Source: Pacificibacter maritimus (GTDB lineage Bacteria; Pseudomonadota; Alphaproteobacteria; Rhodobacterales; Rhodobacteraceae). Taken from it: 64,000 nucleotides of DNA. The notes under the pieces are model-generated. The model did not search any database. It saw only the letters and a program-made list of their open reading frames with translations, and was not told the DNA's origin. The stretch covers positions 636,031-700,030 of the forward strand of contig NZ_RKQK01000001.1 of NCBI RefSeq assembly GCF_003814915.1, given 5' to 3'. Positions 26,260 through 38,776 of this stretch are shown piece by piece. Numbering within the stretch: position 1 is the stretch's first letter; every line of letters starts with the position of its first letter. The position numbers were made by a program, and so were the translations under genes.

Positions 26260-26786
26260 CTTTATACACTCTTGGCGATACAGCCCCTATTTTGCCCGAA
26301 AATGGCGATTTCTGGGTGGCGCCCGATGCGAATGTGATTGGCAAGGTGCGCTTGGGCGCAGGTGTTAGTATTTGGTTCGGGGCAACTTTGCGCGGCGACA
26401 ACGAGACTTTGGATATCGGCGAGGGCACGAACATCCAAGATCATGCTGTGTTGCACACAGATATGGGCGTGCCATTTTCAATCGGTCAGGGCTGTACGGT
26501 GGGTCACAAAGCCATGTTGCACGGCTGCATTATTGGCGAGAACAGCTTGATCGGCATGGGGGCTACCATTTTAAATGGTGCTGTGATTGGCAAAAACTGC
26601 CTGATCGGGGCAGGGGCTTTGGTCACGGAAGGCAAAGTCATTCCCGATGGATCTTTGGTCATGGGGGCGCCAGGCAAGGTGGTGCGTGAGTTGACCGAGG
26701 ATCAAATCGAAGGTTTGAGAAAATCAGCCCTGCGCTATCAGGAAAATGCGCGGCGCTTTCAAGACGGCCTAACCCCCATTACCTAA
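26256..26786 (+). CDS. Gamma-carbonic-anhydrase-like hexapeptide-repeat protein
   Basis: This 176-residue left-handed beta-helix protein of the YrdA/PaaY/CaiE group forms trimers. It has hexapeptide repeats from about 20 to 145, with the metal-site histidines suggested by NIQDHAVLH and VGHKAMLHG, and the motif [11 protein letters not shown]-terminal helix starts near [10 protein letters not shown]. Members bind zinc or iron; some are carbonic anhydrases, while many have no tested activity. It is translationally coupled to gmk. Confidence 0.9.
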   Translation: MTLYTLGDTAPILPENGDFWVAPDANVIGKVRLGAGVSIWFGATLRGDNETLDIGEGTNIQDHAVLHTDMGVPFSIGQGCTVGHKAMLHGCIIGENSLIGMGATILNGAVIGKNCLIGAGALVTEGKVIPDGSLVMGAPGKVVRELTEDQIEGLRKSALRYQENARRFQDGLTPIT

Positions 26787-26831
26787 TGCTTCAGTTGCGC
26801 CATGTGGTTTTAAGACCCATGCGCGCAGCTG

Positions 26832-27245
26832 TTAGTTTATATGTTTCTTTGAAACAGGCTTGGCCTTTAAGACGTCGAAATCCACCATCGGATGGCGTTG
26901 CCGGACTTCACGACAGATAATTTCAGGGCATGGAATGTCATCAGTCATCACTCGATAGCGTCCAGAAAACCCTGTCTGTTCTAATAAATCAGCCAATTCC
27001 AAACAATCGAAGCTGTTTGAAATCGCGGGCGACATCACCAAATCTGGATTTACGGCTTTCACAATATCAGGCGTGAGCTCTAAAAAATCCATATAGAAGA
27101 CTGCGCTTACCGCTGTGCCGAAAGTTCCAATATCTTTGATCTGGCTGCGCTCACCCACCAGCAAGAGCATTGGGGCCTGCGTGCCTTGTTTCGTGCGTGC
27201 CATGGCGACGATATCAAAGTAGCTTGATGTTGTAATATTGCCCAT
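26832..27245 (-). CDS. Unknown conserved-looking 137-aa protein
   Basis: This small soluble protein has no signal peptide or membrane segment. The first half (MARTKQGTQAPMLLLVGERS) and the segment VNPDLVMSPAISNSFDCLELADLLEQ alternate beta and helix in a way reminiscent of a receiver-like or Rossmann-type fold. However, the usual phospho-acceptor pattern is not evident. It ends in a basic KPVSKKHIN tail. It is convergent with the gamma-carbonic-anhydrase-like gene and divergent from phoR, so it could share that promoter region. I do not recognise the family. Confidence 0.7.
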   Translation of the reverse strand: MGNITTSSYFDIVAMARTKQGTQAPMLLLVGERSQIKDIGTFGTAVSAVFYMDFLELTPDIVKAVNPDLVMSPAISNSFDCLELADLLEQTGFSGRYRVMTDDIPCPEIICREVRQRHPMVDFDVLKAKPVSKKHIN

Positions 27246-27410
27246 TGATCTTGGTGCCCATTCCAGTGTGACAGTCTATAACCAATCAGAAGCGGAAATC
27301 CGCCTAATTGCAACAGTGATTTTTGGCAAAATCGGAAAAATTTGCATTTTGCAAGAATGACTTAAGTTGATTCGTGAATCAATATAAGCAAATATGAACG
27401 CATGAAAATT

Positions 27411-27455
27411 AATGTCAAAAACGGTCACATAGCAGTTACTTAAACCTGTTACAAA
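27411..27455 (+). promoter_or_regulatory. Pho box candidate upstream of phoR
   Basis: Direct repeats with 11-bp spacing (TGTCAAAAAC, GGTCACATAG, AGTTACTTAA, CTGTTACAAA) precede phoR by about 30 bases. They match the CTGTCAY-type half-sites of PhoB and imply autoregulation. Confidence 0.5.
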
Positions 27456-27481
27456 GCACGAAAAGACTGGAAGAGACTGAC

Positions 27482-28549
27482 ATGCAAGACCCGACCTCCC
27501 TGCAGATTTCCCAAGATTTATTGGTAATCGAAATGGCGCAGGCCATTCCTTTGCCGATCTTAGTGATCGATAAAAATGACCGTGTTGTTGCGGCCAATAC
27601 CAAGGCAGAAGTGATCTTTGGTAAGGGTGTCCAAGGCCGACATTATGTGACTGTGTTTCGTCAACCCATTTTGCTTGATGCGATCGAAAACACATTGCGC
27701 TTAGGTGAAGAGGCCACAGCAACCTATAGAGTCACGCAAGCGGCCCATGATTTGCATTTCGATGTCAAAACCCGCGCAGTGATCACCAAAGACAGCCGCT
27801 ACGTGGTGGTCTCGCTAGAGGATAAGACCGAGCTGCAAGAGGTGGGCGAAATGCGCCGAAACTTCGTGGCCAATGTATCGCATGAATTGCGCACGCCTTT
27901 GACCGCTTTGTTGGGATTTATCGAAACCCTGATGGGGCCTGCGGCCAATGACAGTGCCGCGCGCACACGATTTTTGACCATCATGGATACAGAAGCAAAG
28001 CGGATGAACAGGATCGTTGGGGATCTCTTGTCACTAAGCCGTGTTGAGGCCGATAGGCGCGTCCGCCCCCGCAGCTTGGTCAATGTGGATTCCATCTTGC
28101 GATCTGTGATCCAAACGCTGCACCCTTTGGCCGCCGCGCGTCATGTCAATCTACGTCTTGAAGGGATGGAAGAGGATAGCGAAGTTTTGGGCGATCAAGA
28201 CCAATTGACGCAAGTGTTTACAAATCTGGTAGAGAACGCGATCAAATATGGTCCCGAAAACGGTGAGGTATCGATCTGCATCACGGCGCATAGCAATGAG
28301 CCGACCCTGCGCGGCCCCGCCGTACGCATCGATATTGCTGATCAAGGCGAAGGCATTGCGGCCCATCATATCCCGCGCTTGACCGAACGGTTCTACCGTG
28401 TCGATTCTCACCGTTCGCGTGAAATGGGGGGCACAGGGCTTGGTTTGGCAATTGTAAAACATATTTTGAACCGTCACCGCGGTCGTTTGCGTATTGAAAG
28501 TCATGCAGGCAATGGAAGCTGCTTTTCGGTTATTTTGCCTTATAATTAA
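27482..28549 (+). CDS. phoR: Phosphate regulon sensor histidine kinase PhoR
   Basis: This kinase pairs with PhoB to sense phosphate limitation through the Pst transporter and PhoU. The 355-residue protein has a PAS domain (about 15-120), a HisKA domain with the phospho-acceptor FVANVSHELRTPLTALLGF (His near 138), and a HATPase_c domain with N box VENAIKYGPENG, DQGEGI and GGTGLGLAIVKHI. No membrane segment is visible, unlike E. coli PhoR, so membrane or PstB/PhoU association would have to be indirect. A GGAAGAG ribosome binding site precedes the ATG. It is the first gene of the phosphate cluster, separated from phoB by six genes. Confidence 0.93.
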   Translation: MQDPTSLQISQDLLVIEMAQAIPLPILVIDKNDRVVAANTKAEVIFGKGVQGRHYVTVFRQPILLDAIENTLRLGEEATATYRVTQAAHDLHFDVKTRAVITKDSRYVVVSLEDKTELQEVGEMRRNFVANVSHELRTPLTALLGFIETLMGPAANDSAARTRFLTIMDTEAKRMNRIVGDLLSLSRVEADRRVRPRSLVNVDSILRSVIQTLHPLAAARHVNLRLEGMEEDSEVLGDQDQLTQVFTNLVENAIKYGPENGEVSICITAHSNEPTLRGPAVRIDIADQGEGIAAHHIPRLTERFYRVDSHRSREMGGTGLGLAIVKHILNRHRGRLRIESHAGNGSCFSVILPYN

Positions 28550-28621
28550 TCATTTAGGGCGGGCTTATCCTGTCACATTCATTAAACATGCGTCATAAAA
28601 ATCCTGATAAATCGCTTTGTG

Positions 28622-28660
28622 TCATGAAACTGTTACATTAGGTTCACAAAAGTATAGCTA
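28622..28660 (+). promoter_or_regulatory. Pho box and -10 element of the pstS promoter
   Basis: Three consecutive 11-bp units begin TGTCATGAAAC, TGTTACATTAG and GTTCACAAAAG (28622-28654), immediately followed by TATAGC at 28655-28660. A PhoB array replacing the -35 element right before the -10 is the classical architecture of Pho promoters. A weaker half-site (CTGTCAC at 28572) lies further upstream. Confidence 0.75.
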
Positions 28661-28728
28661 ACGGACCTTAGAAACCGCCACAGAGAGAGAAATGAAGCCT
28701 CTCGGTTTTGACATTTTTGGAGTTATAT

Positions 28729-29760
28729 ATGTCCCTCGTAAAACTAACTGCCTCCGCATTGGCGATTTCTGCAATGACTGTGACTGCTGCATCAGCACGC
28801 GACCAAGTTCAGGTTGCTGGTTCCTCTACAGTTCTTCCATACGCCTCTATCGTGGCTGAAGCGTTCGGCGAAAACTTTGACTTCCCAACACCTGTTGTTG
28901 AATCTGGCGGCTCATCTGCTGGTCTTAAGCGTTTCTGTGAAGGCCTTGGCGAAAACACAATCGACATCGCCAACGCATCACGCGCCATCAAAGATACAGA
29001 AGTTGCAGCCTGTGCAGAGGCTGGCGTGACAGACATCGTTGAAGTGCGCATTGGTTACGATGGTATCGTGTTCGCATCCGACATTAACGGCAACTCTTTC
29101 GAGTTTACACAAGAAGACTGGTACAAAGCTTTGGCCGCTGAAATCGTTGTAGACGGTGAAGTTGTTGCCAACCCAAACACAACTTGGGACCAAGTAAACC
29201 CAGCGTTCCCAGCGCAGCCGATCATGGCGTTCATCCCAGGTACAAAGCACGGCACACGCGAAGTGTTCGACGAAAAAGTGATCTTGGTTGGCTGTGAAGA
29301 CTCTGGCGATTTCGAAAAATTCGTTGAAGTCAAAGGCGACGAAGACGCCGCTGAAGACGCATGTATGTCTATCCGCACAGACGGTCTTTCAGTAGACATC
29401 GACGGCGACTACACAGAAACACTTGCCCGTATCGACAGCAACAAAGACGGTCTGGGTGTGTTCGGTCTCGCATTCTACGAAAACAACACAGACAAATTGC
29501 AAGTCGCGACAATGGCTGGTGTTGTTCCAACAACTGAATCAATCGCTGAAGGCACATACCCAGTGTCTCGCCCATTGTACTTCTACATCAAAGCGGCACA
29601 TATCGGCGTGATCCCAGGTCTGCAAGAATTCGCTGACTTCTTCGTCTCTGACGACATGGCAGGCCCAGACGGCCCATTGGCTGAATACGGTCTTGTGTCT
29701 GATCCAGCCCTTGTTGAAACACAAGATGCGGTTGCATCAGCAACAGTCATGATGAAATAA
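28729..29760 (+). CDS. pstS: Phosphate ABC transporter, periplasmic phosphate-binding protein
   Basis: This 343-residue protein has a signal peptide (MSLVKLTASALAISAMTVTA) cleaved near ASA-RD. The mature N-terminus carries the phosphate-binding motif VAGSSTVLPYA, followed by ESGGSSAGLKRFC, NASRAI and GTKHGTREVF, all typical of the PstS class that feeds the Pst permease. The frame extends to an upstream TTG at 28708, but GGAG at 28719-28722 sets the start at the ATG at 28729. It is first in the pst operon, behind a PhoB-type promoter. Confidence 0.95.
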   Translation: MSLVKLTASALAISAMTVTAASARDQVQVAGSSTVLPYASIVAEAFGENFDFPTPVVESGGSSAGLKRFCEGLGENTIDIANASRAIKDTEVAACAEAGVTDIVEVRIGYDGIVFASDINGNSFEFTQEDWYKALAAEIVVDGEVVANPNTTWDQVNPAFPAQPIMAFIPGTKHGTREVFDEKVILVGCEDSGDFEKFVEVKGDEDAAEDACMSIRTDGLSVDIDGDYTETLARIDSNKDGLGVFGLAFYENNTDKLQVATMAGVVPTTESIAEGTYPVSRPLYFYIKAAHIGVIPGLQEFADFFVSDDMAGPDGPLAEYGLVSDPALVETQDAVASATVMMK

Positions 29761-29789
29761 GCCAAGCGCTTGTTGAAAATATAAATGGC

Positions 29790-29867
29790 GGCGCAGGGCA
29801 ACCTGTGCCGTCTTTTACCCGAAACGGGGCAGGGGTAGATCCCTGCCAAGGCAAGATTATCCTTGCC
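29790..29867 (+). terminator. Three stem-loops between pstS and pstC
   Basis: Stems GGCGCAGG / CCTGTGCC (followed by TTTT), GGCAGGG / CCCTGCC and GGCAAG / CTTGCC sit in a row in a 136-base gap. The first may act as a partial terminator. The set fits differential expression, with more PstS than permease. Confidence 0.55.
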
Positions 29868-29896
29868 ACAGATAAAGACGCTAAGGGGAGCTGCTC

Positions 29897-31366
29897 ATGC
29901 CCGCGTTATGGCTGTTTATTACGGTTTTGGTCTTAGGACTGGCCGGCTTTGTATTGGGGCGCAAACGCGTCATGGCAGACGCCGGAGGAGATATTCGTAA
30001 ACTGCATTCCTTGCCCAATTATTATGGCGCGAATGTTATGCTATCGGCGCTTATTCCCAGCTTGGGCCTTTTGGTTTTGTGGTTGATTGTGCAGCCGATG
30101 ATTGTTCAGGCCACAGTTGCCTCACATATTCCCACTGAAAACTATGCCGATAGCGGCGCTTTGAATTTGCTGATGTCTGATGTGCGCCGTGTCGCAGATG
30201 GGCTGACTTTGGCAGTGTCCCAAGGTGCTCTATCGCCACAAGCGGCCCAAGACCTGACGGGTGCAGATGATGTACGCGGGCTCTTGGGTAATCTTGGGAT
30301 CGCGCTCGGCACTGACATTGAAGATTATGTGCTAACAGCCGCTCAAGAATACCGTGTCAAATCCAATACGGGAAACTGGATCATGACTGTGGCTGTGATT
30401 GCCGCAGGTGTTCTTGGTTTTGCCCTTGCATTGCGCGCCACATCAAAATCGCACCGTGCACGCAATTCAGTTGAAAAGGTGATCTTGGCCTTGCTTATCG
30501 GGGCTGCGTCTATTGCTGTTTTGACCACCATCGGCATCGTCTTTTCGCTGATTTTCAACACCATCGAATTCTTCAAACTCTATCCTGCCGATGAATTCTT
30601 TTTCGGCACCACTTGGGCGCCTTCCTTTGGCGGCGGGTCTGAATTGGGGATTTTGCCGCTGTTTTGGGGCACCTTCTATATTTCGATTATTTCATTGCTG
30701 GTCGCCGTTCCTATCGGATTGTTCGCGGCCGTCTATTTGTCCGAATATGCAGGGCCAAAGATGCGCGGTATTGCCAAGCCTTTGCTTGAAGTGCTCGCGG
30801 GTATTCCGACCATCGTTTACGGTCTTTTTGCCCTTATTACTGTCGGTCCGATGCTTGTGGGACTGTTCGGCAAGGACGGCAGCTTTGGTGTCAACTGGAT
30901 GCAGGGTGGCTCTGCGGTGATGACAGCGGGTTTGGTGATGGGCGTGATGTTGATCCCGTTCATTTCATCGCTGTCAGATGATATCATTAACTCCGTGCCG
31001 CAAGCTATGCGGGATGGATCTTTGGGGCTTGGGGCTACGAAATCCGAAACCATCAAGCAGGTGATCCTGCCTGCTGCCTTGCCAGGCATTGTTGGTGCAA
31101 TCCTTTTGGCCGCATCGCGCGCCATCGGTGAAACCATGATTGTTGTGCTGGGCGCTGGTGCGGCAGCGCGTCTTTCGATGAACCCTTTCGAAGCTATGAC
31201 AACCGTGACCACGCGGATTGTCAGCCAATTGACTGGGGATGCCGATTTTTCTTCGCCAGAAGCCTTGGTCGCTTTTGCTCTTGGGATGACGCTCTTCGTC
31301 ATCACCCTTTGCCTTAACATCGTCGCACTGTTGATTGTGCGCAAATATCGGGAGCAGTACGACTGA
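29897..31366 (+). CDS. pstC: Phosphate ABC transporter, permease PstC
   Basis: This 489-residue inner-membrane permease has two N-terminal membrane segments, then an extra periplasmic domain (about 70-150) and a further helix, before the conserved permease domain from about 255. The domain contains GIPTIVYGLFALITVG, VPQAMRDGSLGLGATKSETI (the EAA-type loop that contacts PstB) and AIGETMIVVLGAGA. The N-terminal extension is typical of the long PstC found in Alphaproteobacteria. Its stop codon overlaps the pstA start (TGATG). Confidence 0.93.
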   Translation: MPALWLFITVLVLGLAGFVLGRKRVMADAGGDIRKLHSLPNYYGANVMLSALIPSLGLLVLWLIVQPMIVQATVASHIPTENYADSGALNLLMSDVRRVADGLTLAVSQGALSPQAAQDLTGADDVRGLLGNLGIALGTDIEDYVLTAAQEYRVKSNTGNWIMTVAVIAAGVLGFALALRATSKSHRARNSVEKVILALLIGAASIAVLTTIGIVFSLIFNTIEFFKLYPADEFFFGTTWAPSFGGGSELGILPLFWGTFYISIISLLVAVPIGLFAAVYLSEYAGPKMRGIAKPLLEVLAGIPTIVYGLFALITVGPMLVGLFGKDGSFGVNWMQGGSAVMTAGLVMGVMLIPFISSLSDDIINSVPQAMRDGSLGLGATKSETIKQVILPAALPGIVGAILLAASRAIGETMIVVLGAGAAARLSMNPFEAMTTVTTRIVSQLTGDADFSSPEALVAFALGMTLFVITLCLNIVALLIVRKYREQYD

Positions 31367-32715
31367 TGTCTGATCTATCCTCATCCCAAAACGGCGCGCC
31401 CAAAAATTCACTTTTAAAAGTGGATGCGCGGACCAAAAAACGCAATGCATCAGAGGCGCGTTTTAAAGCCTACGGCATTGGCGCGATTGCGCTGGGTCTG
31501 TGCTTTTTGGTGACCTTGCTTGTGTCCATCTTGGGCAACGGTGTGCCTGCCTTTAAACAGACCTTTATCACCATTCCTGTCGAACTGACCGAAAGCAAAC
31601 TTGATAAATCGGGCACGCGCGATCTCGAAGTGATGAAAAAGGTCACAACCTTTGGCTATAAGCCTTTGGTGGAAAACGCGCTTGTCGCAGCTTTGGAAAA
31701 AGAAGGCATTGAAAACCCCTTTGCCAAGGCCAAAGATCTGGCCAAACTTTTGTCATCCTCTGCCCCCGCACAGGTGCGTGATGTGGTTTTAGACAACCCA
31801 AATCTTGTGGGGCAAACGGTCGAGTTTCGCCTCTTGGCAGGCTCACGGGTGGATGGCTATTTCAAGGGCCGCGTGACCCGCGATGCTTTGGCGCGTGATA
31901 AAAACCTAGATGCAGCGCATCTAGATATCGCCGATGCCATGGTGGCAGCTGGCATGATGGACACCACATTCAACGCTGATTTTGTGCTGGGCGCCGACGC
32001 CTCTGAATCGCGCCCTGAACAGGCGGGGATCGGTGTGTCGATGGTCGGATCTTTGTTCATGATGATCGTGGTGTTGTGCCTGTCATTGCCGATCGGTGTT
32101 GCGGCTTCGATCTATTTGGAAGAATTCGCACCACAAAACAAATGGACCGATTTGATTGAGGTGAATATCTCAAACTTGGCCGCGGTTCCTTCGATTGTAT
32201 ACGGGATTTTGGGATTGGCTGTGTTCATCCAATTCGCGCATTTACCACAATCCGCGCCTCTTGTGGGCGGTTTGGTTTTGACGCTGATGACTTTGCCGAC
32301 GATCATCATTTCCACCCGTGCCTCATTAAAAGCTGTGCCGCCCTCCATTCGCGATGCAGCGCTTGGAATTGGCGCCTCGAAAATGCAATCGGTGTTCCAC
32401 CATGTTCTGCCCCTCGCTATGCCTGGTATTTTGACAGGAACTATCATTGGCTTGGCGCAGGCTTTGGGGGAAACAGCGCCATTGCTGTTGATCGGGATGG
32501 TGGGCTTTATCGCCTCGAATATGCCTGATGGTATTGCCTCTGGTTTTCTTGATCCGAACTCAGCCATGCCTGCCCAGATCTACGAATGGGCCAAACGTGC
32601 CGACCCTGCCTATTACGAACGTGCTTGGGGCGGGATCATCATTCTTTTGGGCTTCTTGATGACCATGAACATCATCGCCGTTATCTTGCGCCGCCGCTTT
32701 GAGCGCCGCTGGTAG
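31366..32715 (+). CDS. pstA: Phosphate ABC transporter, permease PstA (DUF3333-containing)
   Basis: This 449-residue permease has an N-terminal cytoplasmic/membrane part and a DUF3333-type domain (about 25-215) preceding the usual permease core. The core motifs are IYLEEFAP, AAVPSIVYGILGLAVF, SIRDAALGIGASKMQSVFHHVLPLA (EAA loop) and ALGETAPLLLIGM. The DUF3333 fusion is an established feature of many proteobacterial PstA proteins. It is co-translated with pstC and followed 12 bases later by pstB. Confidence 0.93.
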   Translation: MSDLSSSQNGAPKNSLLKVDARTKKRNASEARFKAYGIGAIALGLCFLVTLLVSILGNGVPAFKQTFITIPVELTESKLDKSGTRDLEVMKKVTTFGYKPLVENALVAALEKEGIENPFAKAKDLAKLLSSSAPAQVRDVVLDNPNLVGQTVEFRLLAGSRVDGYFKGRVTRDALARDKNLDAAHLDIADAMVAAGMMDTTFNADFVLGADASESRPEQAGIGVSMVGSLFMMIVVLCLSLPIGVAASIYLEEFAPQNKWTDLIEVNISNLAAVPSIVYGILGLAVFIQFAHLPQSAPLVGGLVLTLMTLPTIIISTRASLKAVPPSIRDAALGIGASKMQSVFHHVLPLAMPGILTGTIIGLAQALGETAPLLLIGMVGFIASNMPDGIASGFLDPNSAMPAQIYEWAKRADPAYYERAWGGIIILLGFLMTMNIIAVILRRRFERRW

Positions 32716-32727
32716 AAAGGCATTACA

Positions 32728-33525
32728 ATGAACGATATGCGAATAGTGAAAAGAGACGTCGAAATGAATGACATCAAAATCTCCGCCAAAGATGTTCAAG
32801 TCTACTACGGTGATACTCATGCGATCAAAGACGTCAATGTCGAGATCAAAGACAAAACCGTTACGGCCTTTATCGGCCCGTCTGGGTGTGGCAAGTCCAC
32901 ATTCTTGCGTTGCTTGAACCGTATGAACGACACGATTGATATTTGTCGCGTGTCAGGTGAAATCAAGATCGAAGGCGAAGACATCTACGACAAGCGTGTT
33001 GACCCTGTGCAGTTGCGCGCGAAAGTGGGCATGGTGTTTCAAAAACCGAACCCATTCCCTAAGTCGATCTATGATAACATCGCTTACGGTCCACGTATTC
33101 ACGGGCTTGCACGCTCAAAAGCTGACCTTGATGACATCGTTGAAAAATCCCTGCGCCGTGGTGCGATTTGGGATGAGGTCAAAGACCGTCTTCATGCACC
33201 TGGCACTGGGCTGTCTGGCGGTCAACAACAGCGTTTGTGTATCGCCCGCGCGGTTGCGACAGAGCCCGAAGTGCTTTTGATGGATGAGCCCTGTTCAGCG
33301 CTCGATCCTATCGCCACCGCCCAAGTCGAAGAATTGATCGACGAACTGCGCGAGAACTTTTCGGTGGTGATCGTGACCCACTCCATGCAGCAAGCCGCGC
33401 GTGTCAGCCAGAAAACCGCATTTTTCCACCTTGGGAACCTCGTGGAATATGGCGAAACGGCGCAGATCTTCACCAACCCCGAAGATCCGCGCACTGAATC
33501 CTACATCACTGGCCGGATCGGCTAA
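32728..33525 (+). CDS. pstB: Phosphate ABC transporter, ATPase PstB
   Basis: This 265-residue nucleotide-binding subunit has Walker [10 protein letters not shown] (about 51-59), signature [14 protein letters not shown], Walker [14 protein letters not shown] and switch histidine in [12 protein letters not shown]. It also signals through PhoU/PhoR when phosphate is plentiful. The ATG at 32728 is preferred, with AGAAAGG upstream; an in-frame ATG at 32764 would shorten it by 12 residues. Confidence 0.96.
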   Translation: MNDMRIVKRDVEMNDIKISAKDVQVYYGDTHAIKDVNVEIKDKTVTAFIGPSGCGKSTFLRCLNRMNDTIDICRVSGEIKIEGEDIYDKRVDPVQLRAKVGMVFQKPNPFPKSIYDNIAYGPRIHGLARSKADLDDIVEKSLRRGAIWDEVKDRLHAPGTGLSGGQQQRLCIARAVATEPEVLLMDEPCSALDPIATAQVEELIDELRENFSVVIVTHSMQQAARVSQKTAFFHLGNLVEYGETAQIFTNPEDPRTESYITGRIG

Positions 33526-33536
33526 GGAGCGACACA

Positions 33537-34259
33537 ATGAACAATGACAAACATATCGCAACCGCCTTTGATCGTGATCTCGAAGCCATCCAAGCACTGA
33601 TCATGAAAATGGGCGGCATGGTAGAAGCCAATATCACAGCCGCAGCCCAAGCTTTGGAAGATCGTGATGTTGAAACAGCTGCAAAAGTTCGTGCTGCCGA
33701 CAAAGCAATCGATGCTTTGGAAGAACAAATCAACGAAGAAGCCGCGCGCGTGATTGCGCTGCGATCCCCTGCGGCTGGCGATCTGCGCACTGTTTTGACC
33801 GTGATGAAAATCTCTGGCAATTTGGAACGCTGCGGTGATTACGCGAAAAACCTTGCCAAGCGCACAGGTGTTTTGGCCGAACTTGCGCCAATTGACGGGG
33901 CAGGGGCATCCATTCGCCGTATGGCACGCGCTGTTGAAGAAATGCTGAAACTGGCGCTTGATGCCTATATTCAACGCGACGCAGATCTGGCTGAACAGGT
34001 CCGCCAACGTGATCTGGATGTGGATCAAATGTACAACGCATTGTTCCGCGAATTCTTGACCTATATGATGGAAGATCCGCGCAATATTTCCGCCTGCATG
34101 CACTTGCATTTCATCGCCAAAAACATCGAACGTATGGGCGATCATGCGACATCTATTGCCGAACAAGTCATTTACCTTGTCACGGGTGAATTGCCCGATG
34201 AAAGCCGCCCGAAAGGCGATATGACATCGCATACAGATCTCGGGTTGGAGCCAAGCTAA
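33537..34259 (+). CDS. phoU: Phosphate transport system regulator PhoU
   Basis: This 240-residue all-helical protein is made of two PhoU repeats. It has metal-binding-type acidic motifs EEQINEEAARVIALRSP and MKISGNLERCGDYAKNLAKR in the first half and IAKNIERMGDHATSIAEQV in the second. It represses PhoR output and modulates Pst activity when phosphate is abundant. Its stop overlaps the phoB start (TAATG). Confidence 0.96.
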   Translation: MNNDKHIATAFDRDLEAIQALIMKMGGMVEANITAAAQALEDRDVETAAKVRAADKAIDALEEQINEEAARVIALRSPAAGDLRTVLTVMKISGNLERCGDYAKNLAKRTGVLAELAPIDGAGASIRRMARAVEEMLKLALDAYIQRDADLAEQVRQRDLDVDQMYNALFREFLTYMMEDPRNISACMHLHFIAKNIERMGDHATSIAEQVIYLVTGELPDESRPKGDMTSHTDLGLEPS

Positions 34260-34948
34260 TGTCTGTGAATGGTCCCCATATTTTAGTTGTTGAAGATGAA
34301 CCATCTCAACGCGAAGTCCTAAGCTATAACTTTGAATCCGAAGGGTTTAATGTCACACAAGCTGAAAACGGTGACGATGCTTTGATGTTTGTGCGTGAAA
34401 CAGCGCCTGACATTATCGTGCTCGACTGGATGTTGCCTGGCGTATCTGGCATCGAAATTTGCCGCCGCCTGAAGTCACGCCCTGAAACACGCGATATCCC
34501 TGTGATCATGCTCTCTGCGCGTTCAGAAGAAGTCGACCGTGTGCGCGGGTTGGAAACGGGTGCAGATGACTATGTGGTCAAACCCTATTCCATCGGTGAA
34601 TTGATCGCCCGCGTTCGCACGCAACTGCGCCGCGTGCGCCCTGCATCTGTTGGGCAGGTGCTGTCCTATGATGACATCAAATTGGATGCAGAAACCCATA
34701 AAGTGTCGCGCGCTGAGAACCCATTGAAGCTTGGTCCAACCGAGTTCCGTTTGCTGAGCACTTTCATGGAAAAACCAGGGCGTGTGTGGTCGCGTGAACA
34801 GCTTTTGGATCGCGTTTGGGGCCGTGATATCTATGTTGATACCCGTACTGTCGATGTCCATATCGGCCGGTTACGCAAAGCTTTGTGCACTCACGGGGGC
34901 GAAGATCCTGTGCGCACAATTCGCGGCGCGGGTTATGCTTTGGGCTAA
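34259..34948 (+). CDS. phoB: Phosphate regulon response regulator PhoB
   Basis: This 229-residue OmpR/PhoB-class regulator has receiver acidic pocket EDEPSQ, phospho-acceptor Asp in IVLDWMLPG and switch Lys in VVKPYS. The C-terminal winged helix carries REQLLDRVWG and VDVHIGRLRKAL. It binds the 11-bp direct repeats seen at phoR and pstS. It is the last gene of the cluster, followed by a strong terminator. Confidence 0.96.
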   Translation: MSVNGPHILVVEDEPSQREVLSYNFESEGFNVTQAENGDDALMFVRETAPDIIVLDWMLPGVSGIEICRRLKSRPETRDIPVIMLSARSEEVDRVRGLETGADDYVVKPYSIGELIARVRTQLRRVRPASVGQVLSYDDIKLDAETHKVSRAENPLKLGPTEFRLLSTFMEKPGRVWSREQLLDRVWGRDIYVDTRTVDVHIGRLRKALCTHGGEDPVRTIRGAGYALG

Positions 34949-34972
34949 GGCATATTACGTGAAGCGATAAAA

Positions 34973-35010
34973 GAAAGGCGCCTCAGGTTCCCCCTGAAGC
35001 GCCTTTTTTA
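34973..35010 (+). terminator. Terminator of the pst-phoB operon
   Basis: A stem AAAGGCGCCTCAGG / CCTGAAGCGCCTTT with a short loop is followed by TTTTTT. It may also stop nrdF transcription from the other side. Confidence 0.88.
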
Positions 35011-35030
35011 TTTTAAAACGTCTTGTGGGG

Positions 35031-38121
<3,091 letters not shown>

Positions 38122-38137
<16 letters not shown>

Positions 38138-38550
38138 TCCGCCCTCCAAAAGTGTTCAAGCCCCGCGCTGATGCGCGTGATATCTGTATCTGTGCCGGCC
38201 AGTTCGAAACGATATAGAACAGGCACGTCACATTTGTTGGCAATAACATCAGCAGCGCGTGCAAATGTCGCGCCAAAATTGCGGTTGCCCGCACCGATGA
38301 CGCCGCGCAGCCCTGCGCGACGATTGGGATCATTAAGAAAGCGGATCACCTGCTTGGGGACCGCGCCGCGCCCTTCGCCATCTGCATAAGTCGGACAGAT
38401 CAAGACATAAGGGTGGGGCGCTTGGGGCATTGGATCTTTAGGGCTGATCGGCAGTCTTTCGATCTGCATCTGTGCAACATGCGGTGCGAGCTGTGAAACA
38501 AAGCGCGCCGTATTGCCCGAGGCAGAGGAAAAATAGATCAGACCCGACAC
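38122..38550 (-). CDS. nrdI: NrdI flavodoxin-like ribonucleotide reductase assembly protein
   Basis: This 142-residue FMN-binding protein supplies the oxidant that assembles the Mn-tyrosyl cofactor of NrdF. It has the flavin-phosphate loop [13 protein letters not shown] at the N-terminus and [21 protein letters not shown] in the middle. It starts five bases after the nrdH stop and overlaps nrdE. Confidence 0.95.
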
Positions 38551-38554
38551 AATT

Positions 38555-38776
38555 TTACGCCAATTGACCGATCATATCAGGACGAAACCCTGCCCAATGC
38601 GCGTCGCCGGCAATCACAACAGGCGCTTGGCGGTAACCAAGTTCCGTCACTTGCGTCATGGCCGCTGCGTCGAGCGTAAGATCGACCACAGTGTAGTCCA
38701 AGCCTTTGGCATCCAGCGCACGTGTCGTGGCGGTGCATTGTACGCAAGCGGGTTTTGAATAAACGGTGATAGTCAT
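38555..38776 (-). CDS. nrdH: NrdH glutaredoxin-like electron donor
   Basis: This 73-residue thioredoxin-fold protein reduces NrdE. It carries the CxxC motif as CVQC (residues 10-13, after MTITVYSKPA), plus the family's C-terminal block HWAGFRPDMI. The longer open frame (from 38848) is not used because AGGACG precedes the ATG at 38776. It is the first gene of the operon, behind the cobalamin riboswitch. Confidence 0.94.
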   Translation of the reverse strand: MTITVYSKPACVQCTATTRALDAKGLDYTVVDLTLDAAAMTQVTELGYRQAPVVIAGDAHWAGFRPDMIGQLA

